In this document: one piece after another, positions 17,224 to 25,870 of the stretch
Layout of the letters: each line of letters begins with the position of its first letter
Position numbering within the stretch: position 1 is the first letter of the stretch
Source of the DNA: Thioclava dalianensis
Lineage (GTDB): Bacteria > Pseudomonadota > Alphaproteobacteria > Rhodobacterales > Rhodobacteraceae
Assembly (NCBI RefSeq): GCF_000715505.1
Contig: NZ_JHEH01000003.1
Location: forward strand, 124,001 to 188,000
DNA: 64,000 bases
Direction of reading: 5' to 3'
Position numbers and translations under genes: made by a program
The notes under the pieces: generated by a model
Seen by the model: the letters and a program-made list of their open reading frames with translations, nothing else
Told to the model about the DNA's origin: nothing
Database searches by the model: none

Positions 17224-18287
17224 CCCGGCGTTCCGATCCGCTCAACCTGCCCGATCAGCGCCTGCGCCACACTCAGCGCCCGGCCCGTAGCCTGCGCCAT
17301 CTGCGGCAGGATCATCCATTCCAGCGACCACGCAGCGCCAGAGCGTTCCTGCTCGTGGACCAGCGCCTGATGCATCCCTGCGAGTTGCGTCGCGTTGAAC
17401 CGGGCAAGCGTCACCAACAGCTCGGCCTGAACCGGGTTTTGCTTATGCGGCATCGCGGAGGACCCACCGCCGCCCGTCAGCGCGATCTCACCGATGCCCT
17501 GCTGGGCCATCAGCGCGATATCCTGACCGGCCTTGCCAAGCGTGCCGGTGATCAGCGAGAGCCACCCGGCATAGTCGGCCACCCCGTCGCGCATCGCATG
17601 CCAAGCCTGCGCCGCGCTCGACAGCCCCAGAGCGGCGGCCACATGATCGGCCATCGGCTGGCCCTGCCCGCTCAGCGCCGCGCGGTCGCCCGACGCACCG
17701 CCCAGCTGCACCCGCTCGACCCGGGGGCGCAGATGCGTCAGCCGCTCCAGATGGGCCAGAAGCGGCAACCGCCATGTTTCCACCCGGTCGGCCACGGTGA
17801 TTTCCGTCGCGGCCTGCATCCGCGTGCGGCCCATCAAGGGCTGCGCGCCGAACCGGGCCTCAAGGGCTGCAAGCGCCGCACTCAGCCCCTCCAGCCGCGC
17901 GGCGATCAGATCCGAGCTGTCGCGTAAGCTCAGCGCAAGCGCCGTGTCGAGCACATCCTGCGAGGTCGCGCCGGTATGGATCGCAGCGCTCACATCCTCG
18001 GGCTGATCCGCGCGCAGCCGCTTGACCAGCGCAGGCACCGGCACCCCGTCACGCGCCATGCCCGCGCGCAGATCCTCGGGCACGATCCGGGCCGCGTCGA
18101 TTGCGGCCTGCGCCTGCCCGGCCAGTGCCGGATCGCTCAATCCGCAAGCCCCGCGCGCCCCGCTCCAAGCGCGCTCGAAGGCCAGCATCTGCGCAAGCTG
18201 GCGCTCAGGCGACCAGATCTCGGCCATCGCCGCGTCGCCAAACAATCCGCCAAGCCAAGGGTGGTCGAAAACGCCGCTTGCCATCAT
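17220..18287 (-). CDS. pcaB: 3-carboxy-cis,cis-muconate cycloisomerase
   Basis: Converts beta-carboxy-cis,cis-muconate to gamma-carboxymuconolactone in the protocatechuate branch. A fumarase/aspartase superfamily protein of 355 residues with the signature GGSSAMPHKQNP near residue 275 and the HTGATSQDVLDTA segment near 105. It is shorter than the roughly 450-residue Pseudomonas enzyme because the C-terminal region is reduced, as in other alphaproteobacterial PcaB. ATG 18287 follows GGGAG by 6 nt. It is the last gene of pcaC-H-G-B. Confidence 0.9.
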   Translation of the reverse strand: MMASGVFDHPWLGGLFGDAAMAEIWSPERQLAQMLAFERAWSGARGACGLSDPALAGQAQAAIDAARIVPEDLRAGMARDGVPVPALVKRLRADQPEDVSAAIHTGATSQDVLDTALALSLRDSSDLIAARLEGLSAALAALEARFGAQPLMGRTRMQAATEITVADRVETWRLPLLAHLERLTHLRPRVERVQLGGASGDRAALSGQGQPMADHVAAALGLSSAAQAWHAMRDGVADYAGWLSLITGTLGKAGQDIALMAQQGIGEIALTGGGGSSAMPHKQNPVQAELLVTLARFNATQLAGMHQALVHEQERSGAAWSLEWMILPQMAQATGRALSVAQALIGQVERIGTPG

Positions 18288-18348
18288 CCCTGTCTCCCAT
18301 GAAACGGGGCGGCATAGCGCCGCCCCAATCACTCAATCACAGCCACAC

Positions 18349-18948
18349 TCAGAGGTCGAGAAAGACCGTCTCATCTGTACCTTGCAGGCGAATGTTAAAG
18401 CGGTAGCGGCCCGGCGCCTCAGTCTTGGCGATCAAGGTCTCGACGCGCGGGGACTGCTCGATCCGCCCCAGCAGCGGATCGGCGCTGTTATCCTCGTCGT
18501 CGAAATAGATCCGCGTGCTCAGCCCGATATTGATCCCGCGCGAGACGATCCAAAGCGAGATATGGGGCGCCTGCATCACGCCCGCACGGTTGCGCACCGC
18601 GCCGGGTTTGATCGTGCGCAAGGTGAACTCTCCGCTCGTCGCATCGGCGGCAAAGCGGCACAGGCCCGAGACCTTGGGATCGGCCCCCTCTTGCCCGGCA
18701 AAGCGTCCCTTTGCATCGGGCTGCCAGCTCTCGATCAGCGCATCGCGCAGCGCCCAACCGGTGCCGTCAAAGACCGAGCCCACGATCTCGATGATCTCGC
18801 CCTCGGCCCCCTCTTCGATCGGGCTCACGCCGACCTCTTGCGCGAAGATCTGACCATTGCCGGTATAGCTCGGCATCAGGCCGATATGGACGTAAGGGCC
18901 TGCGGTTTGCGACGGCGTTTCTTGCAAAATGTCGAGTTTCTGGACCAT
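18349..18948 (-). CDS. pcaG: Protocatechuate 3,4-dioxygenase alpha subunit
   Basis: Non-catalytic alpha chain of the intradiol dioxygenase that opens protocatechuate; it shapes the active-site pocket of PcaH. The 199-residue chain has the family's ETPSQTAGPYVHIGL N-terminus and an IWSRGINIGLSTRIYF-like sheet region near residue 150. ATG 18948 begins one base after the pcaH stop, so the two chains are translated together. Confidence 0.91.
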   Translation of the reverse strand: MVQKLDILQETPSQTAGPYVHIGLMPSYTGNGQIFAQEVGVSPIEEGAEGEIIEIVGSVFDGTGWALRDALIESWQPDAKGRFAGQEGADPKVSGLCRFAADATSGEFTLRTIKPGAVRNRAGVMQAPHISLWIVSRGINIGLSTRIYFDDEDNSADPLLGRIEQSPRVETLIAKTEAPGRYRFNIRLQGTDETVFLDL

Positions 18949-18949
18949 T

Positions 18950-19678
18950 TCACATCCCCTCCAGCTTGTTTTCGAACATGCTCTGGCGGCGTCCGCGCAG
19001 CACGATATCGAACTTATAGGCCAGATAATCCTGCGGCCGCGAATGGGCGAGATCGAGCGGTGCCACAAGCCGGTCAAGCTGCGCGCGCGATTTGATCGTC
19101 GCGGCAATCGGGCAGTGCGCGATCAGCGGATCGCCCTCAAAATAGACCTGCGTGATCAGGCGCTGGCCAAAGCTGTGACCAAAGACCGACACGTGGATAT
19201 GCATCGGACGCCAATCATTGCCCCGGTTCGGCCACGGATAGGCGCCGGGCCGGATCGTGAGGAACTCATAGCGGCCCTCGTCATCGGTGAGCGTGCGCCC
19301 GCAGCCGCCGAAATTCGGATCGAGCGGCGCGAAATAGCTGTCCTTCTTGTGGCGGTAGCGCCCGCCCGCATTGGCCTGCCAGATCTCGACCAGAGTGTTG
19401 CGCACCGGGCGCGCGTTCTCATCGAGTACCCGCCCATGCAGCAAGATCCGCTCGCCCACGGCAGGAGCCGCCCCTTGGGTCCAGTTCAGGATCAGGTTGT
19501 TGTCGAGCGCGCCGATCAGCCCATGGCCAAAGGCAGGCCCCGTCTCCTCGGACGGGCCGCTTTCCAGCGACAAGAGCGGCAGGTTCGGCGACCGCGTCAC
19601 GGATGTTTTATAGCCCGGATCATAGGGCTCGGGGTGGATCGCGCGGTTGCGCGGGATCAATGGACCCAGATCAGTCAT
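18950..19678 (-). CDS. pcaH: Protocatechuate 3,4-dioxygenase beta subunit
   Basis: Catalytic Fe(III) chain of protocatechuate 3,4-dioxygenase, giving beta-carboxymuconate. The 242-residue protein keeps all four iron ligands: Tyr108 (GGRYRHK), Tyr147 (GAYPWP), and His160 and His162 (RPMHIHVS), at the same numbers as in the Pseudomonas enzyme. ATG 19678 follows AGGAGG and lies 8 bp inside the end of pcaC. With PcaG it forms the ring-cleavage complex of the cytoplasm. Confidence 0.93.
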   Translation of the reverse strand: MTDLGPLIPRNRAIHPEPYDPGYKTSVTRSPNLPLLSLESGPSEETGPAFGHGLIGALDNNLILNWTQGAAPAVGERILLHGRVLDENARPVRNTLVEIWQANAGGRYRHKKDSYFAPLDPNFGGCGRTLTDDEGRYEFLTIRPGAYPWPNRGNDWRPMHIHVSVFGHSFGQRLITQVYFEGDPLIAHCPIAATIKSRAQLDRLVAPLDLAHSRPQDYLAYKFDIVLRGRRQSMFENKLEGM

Positions 19679-20060
19679 TCTCGGCCTCCTCCATTTCGGC
19701 ATAGGTCTGCTTGGCCAGTTTCAGCGCATGATTGGCGCGCGGAACCCCGGCATAGATCGCGACATGCTGGAACGCTTCGAGCACATCTTGCTTGCTGGCC
19801 CCGGTGCGCGCGGTGGCGCGGATATGCATCGGGATTTCTTCAAAATTTCCGGTCGCAGCCAGAAGGGCCAGCGTCAGCATCGAGCGTTCGCGATGGGTGA
19901 TGCCCTCCGAGGCCCAGACGGTCCCCCAAGCCGAGACCGTGATCAGATCCTGAAACGGCAGGTCGAGATCGGTTTTGGCCGCCTCGGCCCGATCGACATG
20001 GGCATCGCCCAGCACCGAACGACGCACCTCCATGCCCTTGGCGTAGCGCGCATCTTCCAT
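19671..20060 (-). CDS. pcaC: 4-carboxymuconolactone decarboxylase
   Basis: Decarboxylates gamma-carboxymuconolactone to beta-ketoadipate enol-lactone. A 129-residue AhpD-like CMD protein with the conserved EGITHRERSMLTLALLAA region (about residues 52-69) and the ALEAFQHVAIYAGVPRA-like C-terminal helix. It is the first gene of the leftward pca operon, facing pcaQ. The fused PcaD domain seen in some bacteria (PcaL) is absent, and no separate pcaD precedes it. Confidence 0.91.
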   Translation of the reverse strand: MEDARYAKGMEVRRSVLGDAHVDRAEAAKTDLDLPFQDLITVSAWGTVWASEGITHRERSMLTLALLAATGNFEEIPMHIRATARTGASKQDVLEAFQHVAIYAGVPRANHALKLAKQTYAEMEEAEND

Positions 20061-20147
20061 TCAAGCCCCTCCTGCTGATCGCTCCGTCTTCTCCGCAGAT
20101 ATAGCTTGTGTCGCCGCGTGAAGAAATTATAAGTTTTGCCGGTAACG

Positions 20148-20163
20148 ATAACCGACAGGTTAT
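20148..20163. promoter_or_regulatory. PcaQ operator in the pcaC/pcaQ divergent promoter
   Basis: The hyphenated palindrome ATAACC-GACA-GGTTAT is essentially the PcaQ box ATAACC-N4-GGTTAA described for Sinorhizobium meliloti. It ends 3 bp before the pcaQ start codon and 88 bp before the pcaC start. It should serve for autorepression of pcaQ and activation of the pca operon. Confidence 0.75.
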
Positions 20164-20166
20164 GAA

Positions 20167-21081
20167 TTGATCGATCCGCTCTTGCGCCTGCGTCATCTGA
20201 GGGTGTTTCTGGAGACCGCACGGCGCGGCTCGCTTTCGGCTGCGGCAGAGGCGATGCATGTCTCCCAGCCCGCCGCCTCGAAATCGATCCGCGAATTGGA
20301 AGAGATCCTTGGCACGGCGCTTTTTGATCGCACGGGCCGGCGGCTGGTGCTGACGGCGGCGGGGCGGGTGTTTCAGACCCGCGCGGGCACTGCGATGGCC
20401 GATCTGGCAGAGGCGCAGCGTCAGGTGCTCGATCCGCCCAAGACCCGACCTCGTTTGTCGCTGGGCCTGCTGCCCACGGCTTCGGCCGAATTGACCCCAC
20501 GCGCGGCTCTGGCCTTTCGCAAGGCCCATCCCGACTGCATCTTGCGCATCGCGACCGGGCCAAACTGGCTGTTGCTATCGCAGTTGCGCGAGCGGGCGCT
20601 CGATATGGTCGTCGGTCGGATGCCCACGCCCGAGAATGCCGAAGGGCTGCGCTTCACACAGCTTTACTGGGAGCGCGTCCTGCCGGTGGCACGCGCCGGG
20701 CATCCGTTGCTCACGCCCGACTGGAGCCCGGGCGATCTTGCGCGCTACCCGCTGATGCTGCCGCCCAAGGGCGCGATGATCGCAAGCCAGGTGCAGGCAT
20801 GGTTGCACTCGGTTGGACTGGACGAGCCCGACACCGCATTCGAGAATGTCTCCGCCGCGTTTGGGCGCGCCGTGGTGCTGGGCTCTGACACGGTCTGGTT
20901 CATCTCGGAAGGGGTGGTGCGGTCCGAAATCGAGGCCGGGACGCTGGCGGTGCTGCCGCTGCGCCACGGGCTTTTGGGCGGCCCCGTGGGGATCACAATC
21001 CGAGACGATCACAGCCCGAATGCGCAGATGGCAGCGCTGATGGCAGCGCTTGAGCATGCCGCGGAAGGCATGGGCGCTTAA
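20167..21081 (+). CDS. pcaQ: LysR-family activator of protocatechuate genes, PcaQ
   Basis: A 304-residue LysR-type regulator of the PcaQ group: RLRHLRVFLETARRGSLSAAAEA at the N-terminus, helix-turn-helix to about residue 65, then the effector domain with GLLPTASAELTPRA near residue 100. PcaQ activates pca genes with beta-carboxymuconate or the carboxymuconolactone as inducer. The start appears to be TTG 20167, since ATG 20162 is out of frame and no in-frame ATG precedes the conserved residues. Divergent from pcaC with a clear PcaQ box between. Confidence 0.87.
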   Translation: MIDPLLRLRHLRVFLETARRGSLSAAAEAMHVSQPAASKSIRELEEILGTALFDRTGRRLVLTAAGRVFQTRAGTAMADLAEAQRQVLDPPKTRPRLSLGLLPTASAELTPRAALAFRKAHPDCILRIATGPNWLLLSQLRERALDMVVGRMPTPENAEGLRFTQLYWERVLPVARAGHPLLTPDWSPGDLARYPLMLPPKGAMIASQVQAWLHSVGLDEPDTAFENVSAAFGRAVVLGSDTVWFISEGVVRSEIEAGTLAVLPLRHGLLGGPVGITIRDDHSPNAQMAALMAALEHAAEGMGA

Positions 21082-21216
21082 GCCGCCCCGCACCCTTCCC
21101 GCGCCGCTCTTGACACATAACCGCGCCTGAGGGGACCAAGAAAAGACACATCAAGTTCGGAACCGTCACGTCCTCGCTCCGTTGAAACATGAATAACATA
21201 AACGGGAGAGTGCGTG

Positions 21217-22827
21217 ATGCATGGACTAGCAAGGCGGCTCGGGCTGCGAACAGATCCGACGATTTTCTTTGTCTCAGCGGGCGCAACCCTCGTCTTCGTG
21301 ATAGCCCTCGTGCTATTCCCAACCGCCATCGGTGACGCGTTTGCAGCGGGTCGCGCATGGATCGTGACCAATCTGGGCTGGTTCTTCATCCTTGGCGTCA
21401 ATATCTGGCTTGGCTTTCTGATCTGGGCTGCGATGTCGCGCCACGGGCATATTCGGCTGGGTCCGCGCGACTCCCGTCCGGAATATTCCAACCTCTCGTG
21501 GTTCACGATGCTGTTTGCGGGCGGCATCGGCACGGTGTTGATGTTCTGGGGGGTGGCCGAACCGATCAGCCATTTCTCGAAACCGCCCCTGCCCGGCGTC
21601 GAGCCCTATTCCGATCAGGCCGCCCGCGATGCGATCTCCATCGCGATCTATCACCTCGGCTTGCACACATGGACGATCTTCGCGCTGCCGGGCCTTGCAT
21701 TTGCCTATTTCATCAACCGCTATGACCTGCCGGTCCGGGTCAGCTCTGTCTTCTATCCGCTGCTCAGGGAGGGGATCTACGGGCCCGTTGGCAAGGCCAT
21801 CGATATCGCCTCGATCATCGGCACGCTCTTTGGTGTGGCGGTCTCACTGGGATTGGGCTCAAGCCAGATCGCGGCGGGTCTCAATGCGCTTTACGGCACG
21901 GGCGACGGGGTGGTGGTCAAGGTGATCATCTTGGCCGTGCTCACCGGCGTTGCGATCACCTCGATCACGGCGGGGCTCGACAAGGGCGTGAAGCTTTTGT
22001 CCAACATCAATATCGGGATGGCCGTGGGGCTGTTGATCTTCGTGCTGGTCTTCGGCTCGACGCTGTTCTTGCTACGCGGGATGGTGCAGACTTTCGGGCT
22101 CTATTTCGAGAACCTGCCGCGCCTCGCCTTCTGGAACGATATGCTGGCCAATGAGAATCCCAACACGCCCGGCTGGGGCTGGCAGGGATCGTGGACGGTG
22201 TTTTACTGGGCATGGACCGTCACTTGGTCGCCCTTTATCGGGCTGTTCGTGGCGCGGATCTCGCGCGGGCGGACCGTGCGTGAGTTTGTCTTCGGCGTGC
22301 TCTTGGCGCCGTCCCTGTTCACGCTGATCTGGTTCTCGATCTTTGGCTGGCAGGCGATGGAGTTTGACGGCATCGGTCAGGCGGCGCGCGATGCGATGGG
22401 CGCGCAGGCGGGGCAACTCAGCGCGGCTGTCGCCGACAGCGTGCCGCTCGCGATGTTTACCTTCTTCGAGCATTTCCCTTTCGTGAGCATCGTGCAGGGG
22501 ATCGCCGTGATCGTGGTGGCGATCTTCTTTGCGACCTCGTCGGATTCAGCCTCGCTGGTGGTCGATATGCTTTGCACCGGTACGCCTGAACCCGGGCCCG
22601 TCCATCAGCGCGTGTTCTGGGGGGCCGCCGAAGGGCTGGTCGCGGCCATGCTGATCATTCTGGCAGGCGATGCCGGTCTGACGGCGCTGCAACAGGTGAT
22701 CACCGTGGTGGGGCTGCCGATCTTCGTGCTGGTCTTCATGATGATCCCCTCGATCATCAAGGGCTTTGCGCTCGAAGATATCGACCACATCACCATCGGC
22801 AAGCGCCCCAAGCTCGAAGAATTCTGA
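21217..22827 (+). CDS. BCCT-family betaine/choline/carnitine transporter
   Basis: A 536-residue secondary transporter with about 12 membrane segments. The BCCT core is visible: AGGIGTVLMFWGVAEP near residue 110, the WAWTVTWSPFIGLFVARISRGR segment (about 331-351) with the tryptophan-rich box, and FFATSSDSAS near residue 440. It takes up trimethylammonium compounds or ectoine-like solutes driven by Na+ or H+; the exact substrate cannot be told. ATG 21217 lies 7 nt after GGGAGAG; GTG 21214 is an alternative. It stands alone, 135 bp after pcaQ. Confidence 0.9.
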   Translation: MHGLARRLGLRTDPTIFFVSAGATLVFVIALVLFPTAIGDAFAAGRAWIVTNLGWFFILGVNIWLGFLIWAAMSRHGHIRLGPRDSRPEYSNLSWFTMLFAGGIGTVLMFWGVAEPISHFSKPPLPGVEPYSDQAARDAISIAIYHLGLHTWTIFALPGLAFAYFINRYDLPVRVSSVFYPLLREGIYGPVGKAIDIASIIGTLFGVAVSLGLGSSQIAAGLNALYGTGDGVVVKVIILAVLTGVAITSITAGLDKGVKLLSNINIGMAVGLLIFVLVFGSTLFLLRGMVQTFGLYFENLPRLAFWNDMLANENPNTPGWGWQGSWTVFYWAWTVTWSPFIGLFVARISRGRTVREFVFGVLLAPSLFTLIWFSIFGWQAMEFDGIGQAARDAMGAQAGQLSAAVADSVPLAMFTFFEHFPFVSIVQGIAVIVVAIFFATSSDSASLVVDMLCTGTPEPGPVHQRVFWGAAEGLVAAMLIILAGDAGLTALQQVITVVGLPIFVLVFMMIPSIIKGFALEDIDHITIGKRPKLEEF

Positions 22828-22855
22828 GCCGCGCGCGGCCAATCCCGAACGAAAG

Positions 22856-22883
22856 CAGGGCCCCGAAATCGGGGCCCTGTTTC
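22856..22883. terminator. Bidirectional terminator between BCCT gene and glpV
   Basis: A perfect inverted repeat (CAGGGCCCCGA at 22856-22866, complement at 22869-22879; AAAT forms the practical loop) is followed by a short T-rich stretch. It lies between the stops of two converging genes. Confidence 0.75.
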
Positions 22884-22911
22884 ATGTTTCAAACCCTGTT
22901 TCGGGCCGTGA

Positions 22912-24633
22912 TTATTGCCACGACGCGATCAGATCGTCATAAGCGACGGTTTTGGGGTCCTCGTCCTCATTGGCGAGCTTGGCCTTGGGCGAGCCCGGTT
23001 CAGCCAGCCATTCGGCGGGGTCGCGCTTCTCGTTCAGTTTCGGGCCAATATCGCCTTGGATACCGGCACGCTCCAGCCGCTCCATGACTCTTTCTTGATC
23101 GGCGCAAAGCGCATCGAGGGCTTGCTGCGGGGTTTTCGCACCCGACATCGCATCCCCGATATTCTGCCACCAGAGCTGCGCGAGCTTGGGGTAATCCGGC
23201 ACGTTCGTCCCGGTCGGCGACCAAGCCACACGCGCGGGCGAGCGGTAGAACTCGACCAGACCGCCCAGCTTGTCGGCGCGATCCGTGAAGCTCTGATGGT
23301 TGATCGTGGATTCACGAATGAAGGTCAGCCCGACATGGGATTTCTTCACATCCACGGTTTTCGAGGTCACGAATTGCGCATAGAGCCACGCGGCCTTTGC
23401 CCGATCGATCGGGGTCGACTTCATCAGCGTCCAGGACCCCACATCCTGATACCCGAGCTTGGTGCCTTCTTCCCAATAGACGCCATGAGGCGAGGGGGCC
23501 ATGCGCCATTTCGGCGTGCCGTCCTCGTTCATCACCGGAAGCCCCGGTTTGACGGTGTCTGCGGTAAAGGTGGTGTACCAGAACATCTGCTGGGCCACGT
23601 TGCCCTGCGCCGGAATCGGACCCGCTTCGGAGAAGGTCATCCCCATGGCCGCGGGCGGCGAGTAATTCCGCAGCCAATCGATGGCCTTGGTCACCGCGTA
23701 GACGGCGGCCGGACCGTTGGTCGCACCGCCCCGGTCCACACAGGAGCCAACGGGCTGGGACTTGTCATTGACGCGAATGCCCCATTCATCGACCGGCAGA
23801 CCGTTGGGCTCGCCCTTCGATCCGACACCGGCCATCGAGAGCCATGCATCGGTATAGCGCCAGCCGAGCGAGGGATCCTTCTTGCCGTAATCCATGTTGC
23901 CATAGACCTTGCCATCGACGCCCAAGCGGCTCAGATCGCGCCCGGTGAAGAATTCAGCGATATCCTCATAGGCCGACCAATTGACCGGCACGCCAAGGTC
24001 GTAGCCGTATTTCGCTTTGAAATCAGCCTTGTTCTGCTCGTCGTTGAACCAATCATAGCGGAACCAGTAGAGGTTCGCGAACTGCTGGTCGGGCAGCTGG
24101 TAAAGCTTGCCATCGGGGGCGGTGGTGAACTGCGTGCCGATGAAATCGTCCAGATCGAGACCGGGATTGGTCACGTCCTTGCCCTCGCCCGCCATAAAGT
24201 CGGTCAGGTTGCGGACCTGCTGATAGCGCCAGTGGGTGCCGATCAGATCGGAGTCGTTGATATAGGCGTCATAGATGTTCTCGCCCGACTGCATCTGGGT
24301 CTGCAGCTTCTCGACCACGTCGCCTTCGCCGATGAGATCATGCGTGAGCTTGATGCCGGTGATCGCCGTGAAGGCAGGTGCCAACACTTGGCTTTCATAT
24401 TCATGCGTGGTGATGGTCTCCGAGACCACCTTGATTTCCATCCCCGCATAGGGCTTGGCGGCGTCGATGAACCATTGCATCTCCGCTTCCTGATCCGCGC
24501 GGCTCAATGCCGACTGATCGCCGATCTCCTTGTCGAGAAACGCCGTCGCGTCCGACATGTCGGCGAAGGCGGGCGCCGATAGCAGCGTAAGCGCAAGCGC
24601 CATCGCCGAGGTTGATTTTAAAGTCAGGTTCAT
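22912..24633 (-). CDS. glpV: Glycerol ABC transporter substrate-binding protein GlpV
   Basis: A 573-residue periplasmic binding protein of the type found with GlpSTPQU glycerol transporters of rhizobia. A Sec signal peptide (NLTLKSTSAMALALTLLSAPAFA, cut after residue 24) is followed by a family-1-like binding domain with an unusually long mature chain. The gene order glpD-S-T-P-Q-U-V is identical to the characterised Rhizobium leguminosarum locus, which is the main reason for calling the substrate glycerol. ATG 24633 lies 5 nt after GGGAGGA. It is the last gene of the operon. Confidence 0.85.
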   Translation of the reverse strand: MNLTLKSTSAMALALTLLSAPAFADMSDATAFLDKEIGDQSALSRADQEAEMQWFIDAAKPYAGMEIKVVSETITTHEYESQVLAPAFTAITGIKLTHDLIGEGDVVEKLQTQMQSGENIYDAYINDSDLIGTHWRYQQVRNLTDFMAGEGKDVTNPGLDLDDFIGTQFTTAPDGKLYQLPDQQFANLYWFRYDWFNDEQNKADFKAKYGYDLGVPVNWSAYEDIAEFFTGRDLSRLGVDGKVYGNMDYGKKDPSLGWRYTDAWLSMAGVGSKGEPNGLPVDEWGIRVNDKSQPVGSCVDRGGATNGPAAVYAVTKAIDWLRNYSPPAAMGMTFSEAGPIPAQGNVAQQMFWYTTFTADTVKPGLPVMNEDGTPKWRMAPSPHGVYWEEGTKLGYQDVGSWTLMKSTPIDRAKAAWLYAQFVTSKTVDVKKSHVGLTFIRESTINHQSFTDRADKLGGLVEFYRSPARVAWSPTGTNVPDYPKLAQLWWQNIGDAMSGAKTPQQALDALCADQERVMERLERAGIQGDIGPKLNEKRDPAEWLAEPGSPKAKLANEDEDPKTVAYDDLIASWQ

Positions 24634-24700
24634 TTGATCCTCCCATAGATTGAACCGTTCTGTCAGTGACCCGGACCTCCCTGCCCGGGCTTCGCGTGCC

Positions 24701-24973
24701 CTAGACCCAGCGGAACACCGCTGCGGCATAGATCAGGCAGACGATCAGAGCGAACGCTTGGTTCACGCCGACCAGTTGCAGCCAGGCCAGATTGATGAAG
24801 GCCGAGCCGAGAAGTGAGATGAAAAGTCGATCCCCGCGTGTGGTCTCGATCCGCAAGATGCCGACGCGCGGCGTCTCGGGAAACTTGATCGCGAGCACCG
24901 TGAAGGTGATCAGCAGAGCTGCGATCACCGTGAAAAAGATCGCGGTGGGCCAGGTCCATGCCATCCATGCCAT
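24701..24973 (-). CDS. glpU: Small membrane protein GlpU (DUF2160)
   Basis: A 90-residue protein with two hydrophobic segments (about 8-30 and 62-88), MAWMAWTWPTA at the N-terminus and a PRVGILRIETTRGDRLF loop, matching DUF2160 proteins of glycerol ABC operons. Its exact role in the transporter is unknown. Placed between glpQ and glpV, with AAGGAG 7-8 nt before the start. Confidence 0.82.
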   Translation of the reverse strand: MAWMAWTWPTAIFFTVIAALLITFTVLAIKFPETPRVGILRIETTRGDRLFISLLGSAFINLAWLQLVGVNQAFALIVCLIYAAAVFRWV

Positions 24974-24997
24974 GTCAGGTCTCCTTGTCTCTGTTGC

Positions 24998-25867
24998 TCA
25001 CACACGCCCGAGGGCAAAGCCCTTGGCGATGTAATTGCGCACGAAATAAATCACGAGCGCGCCCGGCACGATGGTCAGGATGCCAGCCGCCGCCAGCACC
25101 CCCCAGTCGATGCCCGAAGCGCCTTGCGTCCGTGTCATGATCGCAGCGATGGGTTTGGCGTCCACGGTGGTGAGCGTACGCGACAGCAACAGCTCCACCC
25201 AGGAGAACATGAAGCAGAAGAACGCCGCGACCCCGATGCCGCTTGCGATCAGCGGCATGAAGATCTTCACGAAGAAGCGCCCAAAGCCGTAGCCGTCGAT
25301 ATAGGCGGTCTCGTCGATCTCTTTGGGGACGCCGCGCATGAAGCCCTCAAGGATCCACACCGCGAGCGGCACGTTGAACAGGCAATGCGCCAGCGCCACC
25401 GCGATATGCGTGTCAAACAGCCCGACGCTCGAATAAAGCTGAAAGAACGGCAGCGCGAAGACCGCAGGCGGTGCCATCCGGTTGGTGAGCAGCCAGAAGA
25501 ACAGGTGCTTGTCGCCCAGAAACTGGTAGCGCGAAAAGGCATAGGCCGCGGGCAACGCCACGGTGAGCGAGATCACCGTGTTCATCACCACGTAGATCAT
25601 CGAATTGACATAGCCCATATACCACGCCGGATCGGTGAGGATGGTGCGATAGTTGTCAAAGGTCAGATCGCGCGGGAACAGCGTGAACGTGTTGAGGATC
25701 TCGGTATTGGTCTTGAGGCTCATGTTGAACAGCCAGTAGATCGGCAGCATCAAGAACAGCAGGTACAGCGTCATCACCACGGCACGGGTATTCACCCTGA
25801 AGCGCGGGCGGGTGTTGCGCCCCTCGGCGACGAGCTTGCCCGGAATATCGGCGGTTGCGTCAGCCAT
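24998..25867 (-). CDS. glpQ: Glycerol ABC transporter permease GlpQ
   Basis: A 289-residue inner-membrane permease of the MalG type, with about six membrane helices and an EAA-loop segment GVPKEIDETAYIDGYG near residue 186. The cytoplasmic N-terminus is long and polar. It begins 3 bp after the glpP stop and pairs with GlpP to form the glycerol channel. Confidence 0.86.
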   Translation of the reverse strand: MADATADIPGKLVAEGRNTRPRFRVNTRAVVMTLYLLFLMLPIYWLFNMSLKTNTEILNTFTLFPRDLTFDNYRTILTDPAWYMGYVNSMIYVVMNTVISLTVALPAAYAFSRYQFLGDKHLFFWLLTNRMAPPAVFALPFFQLYSSVGLFDTHIAVALAHCLFNVPLAVWILEGFMRGVPKEIDETAYIDGYGFGRFFVKIFMPLIASGIGVAAFFCFMFSWVELLLSRTLTTVDAKPIAAIMTRTQGASGIDWGVLAAAGILTIVPGALVIYFVRNYIAKGFALGRV

Positions 25868-25870
25868 GGC

